DNA from: CAZWSE01 sp964636575
Lineage (GTDB): Bacteria; Pseudomonadota; Alphaproteobacteria; Rhodobacterales; Rhodobacteraceae
Assembly (NCBI GenBank): GCA_964636575.1
Contig: CAZWSE010000113.1
Span: 1-9,372, forward strand
DNA: 9,372 bases
Direction: 5' to 3'
Below, piece by piece: positions 1 through 4,472 of the stretch. Position 1 is the stretch's first letter. Each line of letters begins with the position of its first letter. The position numbers and the translations under genes are program-made. The notes beneath the pieces were generated by a model, which did no database searches, had not been told where the DNA came from, and was given only the letters and a program-made list of their open reading frames with translations.

Positions 1-9
1 AAAACCCAT

Positions 10-38
10 TTGCACCCCATCCCCCAACCGCTCATATT
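10..38 (+). promoter_or_regulatory. Candidate sigma-70-type promoter for the lipoprotein gene
   Basis: TTGCAC at 10-15 and CATATT at 33-38 are separated by exactly 17 nt. Each is only a partial match to TTGACA/TATAAT (3/6 and 4/6). Transcription would start near position 45 and give a leader of about 23 nt. A GGTGA Shine-Dalgarno-like stretch at 60-64 lies close to the ATG at 68. The call rests on spacing and partial consensus alone. Confidence 0.3.
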
Positions 39-67
39 GTCCATCTAACCGAAACAACGGGTGACGT

Positions 68-406
68 ATGAAACCGATTCTAATCCTCACCCTCTGCCTC
101 GCCCTCGCCGCCTGTTCCGGCCAGCGACGTGGGTCCTTTTCTGCCCCGCTTCAAACCGCCGAAGGGCCGATCAAGGCCGCCTGTCTCGCCTCGGGGCGTA
201 AGGCCCGCAGCCGTGAGCTGTGTGGATGTATTCAATTCGCTGCCAACCTGACCCTGACCGCAAGCGATCAATCCCGCGCGGCGGCGTTTTATTCTGACCC
301 GCAAACGGCCCAAGACACGCGCCAATCCGACCGCGCCTCGGACGAGAGTTTTTGGGGGCGATACAAGGCCTATGCCTCAACCTCCGAGCAAATCTGTCGC
401 GGCTAA
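68..406 (+). CDS. Small Cys-containing lipoprotein (Roseobacter family often labelled 'arginine transporter')
   Basis: This 112-residue exported lipoprotein is of unknown function. The N-terminus is a lipoprotein signal: Lys2, a hydrophobic run at residues 4-15, and the lipobox L13-A14-A15-C16, so Cys16 should be lipidated and hold the protein at the periplasmic face of a membrane. The mature part has four further cysteines: C39, the pair C52-G-C54, and C110 close to the end. These could form two disulfides. The C-terminal half contains a QSD...ESFWGRYKAY stretch. I recognise this overall pattern from small roseobacter proteins that databases tend to call 'arginine transporter'. Nothing here resembles a transporter: there is no membrane domain and no solute-binding fold of the usual size. 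The stop codon interleaves with that of the convergent protease gene. The start is the first ATG and is the one that gives the signal peptide. Confidence 0.8.
   Translation: MKPILILTLCLALAACSGQRRGSFSAPLQTAEGPIKAACLASGRKARSRELCGCIQFAANLTLTASDQSRAAAFYSDPQTAQDTRQSDRASDESFWGRYKAYASTSEQICRG
403..406. other. Interleaved stop codons of two convergent genes
   Basis: The four bases CTAA contain the plus-strand TAA (404-406) of the lipoprotein gene and the minus-strand TAG (405-403) of the protease gene. The two coding regions therefore meet with no spacer. Any terminator for either gene must lie inside the other coding region. Confidence 0.9.
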
Positions 407-1134
407 ATCCGGCCCGTGCCGTTCCACATGTCCCAATGCAATCGCAGCGGCGGGATGAAAAACAGCACCCAGCCGACGGTGAAATACATCAGCACCAGCG
501 CCGGTATCCACAGCACTGCAAAGACCAACCCGACCCCGCCTGTCAGCTTCATCGCTGCACGCGGCGACATCAGCCGAAGCATCCCCAAATGGAACAGTTT
601 CCCCCCGTCCAGCGGCTGTACCGGGATCAGGTTCAGGATGCACAAGAACAGGTTGATCCGCGCGAACATATCCAGATATCCGGCGATCATTGCAGTCTGC
701 CGGATGGCGGCAATGTCGTTAGGTGTCGGGGCCTCGGTTTCAAAATTGATGCTCAGCGATTGCCAGACATAGTAAGACCCGAGCGAGGCAAGCGCCCAAA
801 GGGCAAGGTTCACAATCGGCCCCATCGCGACGATCAGCTCCTGTTCGCGCCGCGATGCCGATCTGGCGTGTTGGCAGTACCCGCCGCCGCCATAGATGAC
901 GATCCGTTTGACCGGAATGCCTTGTACTTTGCAGCCCCACGCATGCCCCAATTCATGCAGATAGATTGATACGACGATCATCCCAAACAGGATCAATCCA
1001 GACATGAGCGCAGCCGCACTACTTGTTGAAAAACCTATAAAAATAAGTGCAAGCAGAAAGATGGTTTGCCCTACTTCAACCGGCACCCCCAAAAGCCCGT
1101 TGAACCGGAAAATGATCTTGTTGTCTTGAAACAT
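403..1134 (-). CDS. Site-2 protease family (M50) membrane metalloprotease
   Basis: This predicted 243-residue intramembrane zinc metalloprotease cleaves substrates within or next to the membrane. The zinc and catalytic motif HELGH is at residues 60-64, at the end of a hydrophobic segment (about 41-59). The second signature, N168-L-I-P171...L-D176-G-G, supplies the third zinc ligand, Asp176. Further hydrophobic segments lie at about 24-40, 101-125, 148-170 and 200-230. There is no PDZ or CBS domain, so this is a short, minimal family member. The reading frame extends upstream to 1518, but that part overlaps the sirtuin gene on the other strand and shows no family features. The ATG at 1134 gives an MFQDNK-type N-terminus that leads straight into the first membrane segment. 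It is divergent from cobB (66 bp apart) and convergent with the lipoprotein gene. Its substrate cannot be told from the sequence. Confidence 0.85.
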   Translation of the reverse strand: MFQDNKIIFRFNGLLGVPVEVGQTIFLLALIFIGFSTSSAAALMSGLILFGMIVVSIYLHELGHAWGCKVQGIPVKRIVIYGGGGYCQHARSASRREQELIVAMGPIVNLALWALASLGSYYVWQSLSINFETEAPTPNDIAAIRQTAMIAGYLDMFARINLFLCILNLIPVQPLDGGKLFHLGMLRLMSPRAAMKLTGGVGLVFAVLWIPALVLMYFTVGWVLFFIPPLRLHWDMWNGTGRI

Positions 1135-1200
1135 GGGCGTGGACCTGCGCGTTGGGTAAGGCCATGTTAGCAGACAGATGGGCAACACGAAGGCGCTGAT

Positions 1201-1890
1201 ATGGAAAAGATCGTGATTTTGACGGGGGCTGGCATTTCTGCCGAAAGCGGGCTGGGCACCTTTCGGGATGAAGGCGGGCTTTGGGCACAGCATCGCATCG
1301 AAGACGTGGCCACCCCAGAAGGCTTCGCGCGCGATCCGGCCTTGGTCACAGCCTTCTATAATGCCCGCCGCGCGCAGGCCGCCGAGGCTCTCCCGAATGC
1401 AGCCCATATCGCTTTGGCCAAGCTGCAAGCAAACTTCGATGGAGAGGTCATTCTCATAACCCAAAACGTGGATGATCTGCACGAAAAGGCGGGCAGCACA
1501 GACGTCATCCACATGCACGGCGCGCTGAACACTGCATTATGTGCAGCCTGCGGGTACAGATGGGACGCGCCGCTGGAAATGAAGCCCCAGCACCCCTGCC
1601 CGCAGTGCGCCGCGTTCCAGGGTCGACCGGATATCGTTTGGTTCGGAGAAATCCCCTACCATATGGAACGGATCGCAGATCACCTGGCAACGGCAGACCT
1701 CTTCGCCGCCATTGGCACATCCGGGAACGTCTATCCGGCGGCAGGGTTCGTGCAAGAGGCCACAGCCTTCGGGGCAGACAGCATAGAACTGAACCTTGAC
1801 CCTTCGGAAGTCGTTTCAAACTTTGCGCAGACTTGGGCAGGAAAAGCGAGCGAAACAGTGCCGCTTTGGGTAGAGACGCTGCTCAAGTAA
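1201..1890 (+). CDS. cobB: NAD-dependent protein deacylase, sirtuin family (CobB-like)
   Basis: This 229-residue cytoplasmic sirtuin removes acyl groups from protein lysines and consumes NAD+. The NAD-binding GAGISAESG motif is at residues 9-17, followed by T20-F-R-D. QNVDDLHEKAG is at 88-98, the catalytic His is in H-M-H106-G, and GTSGNVYPAA forms the second nucleotide-contact loop. Four zinc cysteines (C114, C117, C133, C136) form two CxxC pairs 15 residues apart. Y53-x-x-R56 matches the Tyr/Arg pair that class III (SIRT5/CobB) sirtuins use to hold succinyl or malonyl carboxylates, so desuccinylase activity is likely beside deacetylation. Length is normal for a bacterial CobB without an N-terminal extension. 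A GAAGG Shine-Dalgarno at 1189-1193 sits 7 nt from the ATG. The gene stands alone, divergent from the M50 protease. Confidence 0.95.
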   Translation: MEKIVILTGAGISAESGLGTFRDEGGLWAQHRIEDVATPEGFARDPALVTAFYNARRAQAAEALPNAAHIALAKLQANFDGEVILITQNVDDLHEKAGSTDVIHMHGALNTALCAACGYRWDAPLEMKPQHPCPQCAAFQGRPDIVWFGEIPYHMERIADHLATADLFAAIGTSGNVYPAAGFVQEATAFGADSIELNLDPSEVVSNFAQTWAGKASETVPLWVETLLK

Positions 1891-1891
1891 A

Positions 1892-1906
1892 AAAGCACCC
1901 TGCTTT
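1892..1906 (+). other. Short AT-rich hairpin just after the cobB stop
   Basis: AAAGCA (1892-1897) and TGCTTT (1901-1906) are perfect inverse repeats around a CCC loop, starting 2 nt after the cobB stop. The stem is short and AT-rich with no good T-run behind it, so it is at best a weak 3'-end structure. The strong terminator comes 20 nt later. Confidence 0.35.
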
Positions 1907-1924
1907 ACCCTTTGACAAATACTC
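1902..1924 (+). repeat. 3'-end element copy 1 (after cobB)
   Basis: Read in the sense of cobB, a pyrimidine-rich tract is followed by CTTTGACAAATACTC at 1910-1924, 19 nt past the stop. A GC-rich hairpin then replaces the CCGCCGG block seen in other copies. It matches copies after meaB, hrpB and argD in content, in order and in orientation relative to the upstream gene. It is the most degenerate member in its GC block. Confidence 0.55.
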
Positions 1925-1925
1925 A

Positions 1926-1963
1926 AAAAGCCCCCGCGGTTCCATAGCGCCGCGGGGGCTTTT
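1926..1963. terminator. Bidirectional intrinsic terminator between cobB and the copper chaperone gene
   Basis: The arms at 1926-1939 (AAAAGCCCCCGCGG) and 1950-1963 (CCGCGGGGGCTTTT) are perfectly complementary over 14 bp, around a 10-nt loop. The stem ends in AAAA/TTTT, so RNA from either strand has a GC-rich hairpin followed by U residues: four on the plus strand and five on the minus strand. It sits between two convergent genes and can end transcripts of both. The minus-strand copper chaperone gene stops only 7 nt before it. Confidence 0.9.
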
Positions 1964-1970
1964 GGATTGG

Positions 1971-2423
1971 TTAACGATCCAGATCGATAGGAATCTCAAC
2001 GGTCATGTCACCAGCCTTTTCAAAGGTGAACGTCACTGTGACCGTGTCGCCGTCTTTAAGGCTGCGGGTCAACCCCATGAACATGACGTGATCACCGCCG
2101 CGACCCAGCACATGGGCGCCACCGGCGGGAATAACAAAGCCGTCTTCGACTTCGCGCATTTGCATTGTGCCGTTGCCGTCATCAATGTGGGTGTGCAATT
2201 CCACACGTGCCGCGACATCAGAGCTTGCGGATAGCAGTCTGTCTTCGGTTGCGGTGTGGTTTTCAATAATCATAAAGGCCGCTCCGGCCTTTGCATTTGG
2301 ACTTGCGGCGCGGGCGTAGGGGTCAGCGATTTTTAAGCCATCTTGGGCAAATGCGGCGGTTGCCAGCACGGTAGAAACGACTGCAGAAACGAGCGCAGCA
2401 CGCGGGGCATATTTGAAAGACAT
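1971..2423 (-). CDS. PCu(A)C family periplasmic copper chaperone
   Basis: This 150-residue exported protein carries Cu(I) in the periplasm, typically to the CuA or CuB site of heme-copper oxidases together with Sco1-type proteins. Residues 1-26 are a Sec signal peptide (basic start, hydrophobic 9-25, likely cleavage after A-F-A26). The mature domain carries the family copper site: VELH77 with H79, then M87 and M89 in the T-M-Q-M-R segment, IPAGG at 98-102, and H112-V-M114 followed by MGL. This is the H-M-X10-M-X21-H-X-M pattern with slight spacing variation. AGGAG at 2431-2435 (minus strand) sits 7 nt from the ATG, a strong ribosome binding site. It lies 52 nt downstream of a small exported Cys-rich protein gene on the same strand, with no terminator between them, so the two are probably co-transcribed. 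Confidence 0.92.
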   Translation of the reverse strand: MSFKYAPRAALVSAVVSTVLATAAFAQDGLKIADPYARAASPNAKAGAAFMIIENHTATEDRLLSASSDVAARVELHTHIDDGNGTMQMREVEDGFVIPAGGAHVLGRGGDHVMFMGLTRSLKDGDTVTVTFTFEKAGDMTVEIPIDLDR

Positions 2424-2475
2424 CAGGTCTCTCCTTTTTTGAGATTGGTATTTTGACTGGTTTTAAACGTGATTT

Positions 2476-2826
2476 TCAAAGACCAATCGGAGGCCCGCGT
2501 GGTTGCGCGGCGTGCGTGGATCGGGTCAAAACCTGGACTTCAGTGATGACAAGCGAAATCGAACGCCCTTGCGCGACCAACAGTATTAAGTTGCTAGCGG
2601 GCTCCACGCCTGTCAGAGCCGACATCGCACAGTCTGGGCAGTAGTGCGCTGGTCCTATCGGTTGCCCGTCTTCGTCGACGCGCACAACAACTGATCCTTC
2701 ACCACTGCAAAGGACCATTTGTCCGGCGGCATCCGGCGCAGTGCGTGCGACCGCCATAGACAGGGATGTCAGCACCATGAGCGCAGACAGGATCAAGACC
2801 AAAGTGGAACGAAATCGGGAAACCAT
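2476..2826 (-). CDS. Small exported protein with Cys/His cluster (DUF2946-like), upstream of the copper chaperone
   Basis: This is a protein of about 116 residues, of unknown function. The N-terminus is a signal peptide or membrane anchor: S-R-F-R followed by a hydrophobic run (9-26) and an A-V-A27 cleavage-like site. The mature part has a single Cys in MVLCSG (C40) and a compact G-P-A-H61-Y-C63-P-D-C66 motif, a plausible soft-metal or heme-edge site. This resembles the DUF2946-type proteins found near copper genes in Proteobacteria, a recognition from pattern only. Adjacency to the PCu(A)C gene supports a role in periplasmic copper handling (inference). The frame is open up to 2877, but the longer form would place an odd hydrophilic segment ahead of the signal peptide and would begin at the rpmB terminator. 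I therefore chose 2826; the ATG at 2832 is the alternative. No clear Shine-Dalgarno precedes either. Confidence 0.75.
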   Translation of the reverse strand: MVSRFRSTLVLILSALMVLTSLSMAVARTAPDAAGQMVLCSGEGSVVVRVDEDGQPIGPAHYCPDCAMSALTGVEPASNLILLVAQGRSISLVITEVQVLTRSTHAAQPRGPPIGL

Positions 2827-2833
2827 GACCATC

Positions 2834-2863
2834 AATATATCGTGCAAGCCTGAAGAAAACCAA
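2834..2863 (-). promoter_or_regulatory. Candidate promoter for the two-gene copper unit
   Basis: On the minus strand, TTGGTT (2863-2858) and TATATT (2839-2834) are 18 nt apart. The -10 matches consensus at 5 of 6 positions. It lies directly downstream of the rpmB terminator and upstream of the exported Cys-protein gene. Its -10 ends only 7 nt before the ATG at 2826, so the transcript would have little or no leader. Confidence 0.45.
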
Positions 2864-2880
2864 TGCCATGCAAACAAAAA

Positions 2881-2898
2881 GCCCCGCGAAAGCGGGGC
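2881..2898 (-). terminator. Intrinsic terminator of rpmB
   Basis: GCCCCGC and GCGGGGC form a perfect 7-bp stem with a 4-nt loop. On the minus strand it is followed at once by TTTTT (2880-2876). It lies 26 nt beyond the rpmB stop and separates rpmB from the copper unit. Confidence 0.9.
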
Positions 2899-2924
2899 CT
2901 TGCGTCGTTCTATCGCGGGTCGGC

Positions 2925-3215
2925 TTAGGCTGTTGCCGCTTGCGCCTTGGCGATCTCTTTTTTGATCTTCAACGCCGCTGGTGACAGCTCATCGTCTTTG
3001 GCTTTTGCCATGAAACCGTCCAAGCCACCGCGGTGGTCAACAGTCCGCAGGGCGGCTGCTGAAATCTTGAATTTGACCGCGCGGCCCAAAACTTCGGACT
3101 GCAGCGTTACGTCGTTCAGGTTTGGCAGAAAACGACGGCGGGTACGGTTTTTGGCGTGGCTGACATTGTTGCCAGACATGGGGCCTTTTCCTGTAAATTC
3201 GCAACGGCGCGACAT
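2925..3215 (-). CDS. rpmB: 50S ribosomal protein L28
   Basis: This 96-residue structural protein of the large ribosomal subunit is the usual length for alphaproteobacterial L28. The N-terminus M-S-R-R-C-E-F-T-G-K-G-P is the classic start of the family. It is followed by the basic N-R-T-R-R-R-F-L-P-N-L stretch (about 23-33) that contacts rRNA, and by the V-K-F-K-I-S-A-A-A-L-R-T-V-D-H-R-G-G-L segment near the middle. The C-terminal Lys/Ala-rich tail is the extension typical of this class. AAGGAA (minus strand, 3227-3222) lies 6 nt from the ATG at 3215. The open frame runs up to 3335, but that extension has no family similarity and would bypass this ribosome binding site. It is a single-gene unit with its own terminator downstream and a candidate promoter about 90 nt upstream. 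Confidence 0.97.
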   Translation of the reverse strand: MSRRCEFTGKGPMSGNNVSHAKNRTRRRFLPNLNDVTLQSEVLGRAVKFKISAAALRTVDHRGGLDGFMAKAKDDELSPAALKIKKEIAKAQAATA

Positions 3216-3238
3216 TGGATATTCCTTCAACTGATGCA

Positions 3239-3258
3239 GCAAGGGCCGATGCCTTTGC
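3239..3258 (-). promoter_or_regulatory. Possible leader hairpin upstream of rpmB
   Basis: In the minus-strand leader, GCAAAGGC and GCCCTTGC pair at 7 of 8 positions around an ATCG loop. The hairpin ends about 23 nt before the rpmB start codon and 11 nt before its Shine-Dalgarno. Ribosomal protein leaders are often structured for autoregulation. No known L28 leader motif is recognised here, so the role is inferred. Confidence 0.3.
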
Positions 3259-3306
3259 CATAGGTCATAGGCCCCGCGTGCGGTGCCCGTGTCATTCGGT
3301 TTGCAG

Positions 3307-3335
3307 CCAATAGGGGGAATCGCTGCATGGGTCAA
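3307..3335 (-). promoter_or_regulatory. rpmB: Candidate promoter for rpmB
   Basis: On the minus strand, TTGACC (3335-3330, 5 of 6 consensus matches) and TATTGG (3312-3307, 3 of 6) are separated by exactly 17 nt. Transcription would start near 3300 and give a leader of about 85 nt that contains the hairpin at 3239-3258. Confidence 0.45.
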
Positions 3336-3368
3336 GATGTGCCCCGCGTTTTCGAGCCACTATTTGAC

Positions 3369-3402
3369 GCCTCCGGCGGGAGTATTTTTGAAAAGGTAAA
3401 GG
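3369..3402 (-). repeat. 3'-end element copy 2 (after meaB)
   Basis: Beginning right after the meaB TAA on the minus strand is a pyrimidine-rich tract, then CTTTTCAAAAATACTC (3395-3380), then CCGCCGGAGGC (3379-3369). It is the clearest copy of an element also present after cobB, hrpB and argD, always in the same orientation relative to the gene that ends there. The 11-nt GC block is shared exactly with the hrpB copy. Confidence 0.7.
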
Positions 3403-4371
3403 TTAAAGGGATTTGAGAAACGCCTGTGCCGCCGCAACCGGCGTTTGCCTCCCTGCGGCCACCGCGTTTGAATACTTCGTCATAGCCTCCCGCGCCGTCG
3501 GCGTTTCCAACTGCTTGAGCAGGGTTTGCTTGACCTCTTCTTCGAACCAGTACTGCGCCTGTTCGGCCCTGCGTCCGTCCATATGTCCCGTATCCTGCCG
3601 CCAGCCTGCGAGTGTTTGCATCTCGCCCCACGCCACATCCAAACCCGTTTGATCCAAAGCCGACACCATCAGTGCTTTGGGAAATCCGTCCGGGTCTTGT
3701 GGCCGCTTCCGCAACAATCGCAGCGCACCTGCATAGTCTGCGCAGGTTCTTGTGGCTGTTGATTTAAGCTCTCCATCTGCTTTGTTCACCAAGATGAGGT
3801 CCGCCATTTCCATGATCCCCCGTTTGACCCCTTGCAATTCGTCCCCGCCCGCAGGCGCCAAAAGCAATAAGAACAGGTCAGACATCTCAGCCACCACCGT
3901 CTCCGATTGCCCGACCCCGACCGTTTCAATCAAAACCACATCATATCCCGCTGCTTCGCACAGCTGCACTGCATCCCGCGTCCGCCGCGCTACCCCGCCC
4001 AAGTGGGTCTGGCTGGGCGAGGGCCGGATAAAAGCATTTGGATCGCGCGATAGAAGATCCATTCGCGTTTTGTCCCCCAAGATCGACCCCCCCGACCGTG
4101 CCGAGCTGGGATCAACTGCGAGCACCGCAACCTTCAGCCCCTGCCCCGTCAGCATCAGCCCGAAGCTTTCGATGAACGTCGATTTCCCGACGCCCGGTGT
4201 TCCAGACAGCCCAATCCGAAGCGCCTGGTGATCTTTGTCTTTTAACGCGCCCAGCAGGTCCGCCGCCTGTGCATTGTGATCAGATCTTCCGCTTTCGATC
4301 AGCGTAATGGCCTGCGCGAGCGCCCGTCGTTCGCCCGATTGCACCCGTGCTGCAAGATCGTTCACATCCAT
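3403..4371 (-). CDS. meaB: MeaB-type G3E GTPase, methylmalonyl-CoA mutase-associated
   Basis: This 322-residue cytoplasmic GTPase of the MeaB/ArgK/MMAA family protects and reloads adenosylcobalamin-dependent mutases (methylmalonyl-CoA or ethylmalonyl-CoA mutase). The Walker A motif G57-T-P-G-V-G-K-S-T65 is followed by the family's AVDPSS (85-90) with SGGSILGDKTRM, the ETVGVGQSE segment (149-157) that includes switch regions and magnesium contacts, and the base-specificity N196-K-A-D199. The C-terminal helical dimerisation part is present. Length matches the family. The start at 4371 gives the expected N-terminal helical segment; a GAAGGA lies 10 nt upstream, a slightly long spacing. No mutase gene is in view: neighbours are hrpB (divergent, 101 bp) and rpmB (same strand, downstream). 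The old name argK reflects a disputed arginine-transport role and should not be tied to the arg genes nearby. Confidence 0.95.
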   Translation of the reverse strand: MDVNDLAARVQSGERRALAQAITLIESGRSDHNAQAADLLGALKDKDHQALRIGLSGTPGVGKSTFIESFGLMLTGQGLKVAVLAVDPSSARSGGSILGDKTRMDLLSRDPNAFIRPSPSQTHLGGVARRTRDAVQLCEAAGYDVVLIETVGVGQSETVVAEMSDLFLLLLAPAGGDELQGVKRGIMEMADLILVNKADGELKSTATRTCADYAGALRLLRKRPQDPDGFPKALMVSALDQTGLDVAWGEMQTLAGWRQDTGHMDGRRAEQAQYWFEEEVKQTLLKQLETPTAREAMTKYSNAVAAGRQTPVAAAQAFLKSL

Positions 4372-4472
4372 CGCGCTTCATGTCCTTCGTATATTGGTCA
4401 TTCGGTTTTGATCCAGCCCAGTGCATATGTCCAGTCTTGGCCTTGCCCGAATGTCACTGCATAAGCGGGGTC

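Noticed and set aside
352..969. 205-codon plus-strand open frame over the M50 protease gene
   Set aside because: It lies antisense to a gene with clear HELGH and LDGG motifs. Its composition (Gln/Pro/Arg/His-rich) is that of a shadow frame, and it has no recognisable domain.
1135..1518. Upstream extension of the M50 protease frame
   Set aside because: It overlaps the start of cobB on the other strand and has no family similarity. The ATG at 1134 gives the expected N-terminus before the first membrane segment.
3752..4231. 159-codon plus-strand open frame over meaB
   Set aside because: It is a Ser/Pro/Thr-rich shadow of a gene with all G-protein motifs intact on the minus strand.
4347..4472. 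Longer N-terminus for hrpB
   Set aside because: It would overlap the meaB start region and adds a sequence unlike HrpB. M-R-L-P-I-E-D at 4473 is the family-like start.
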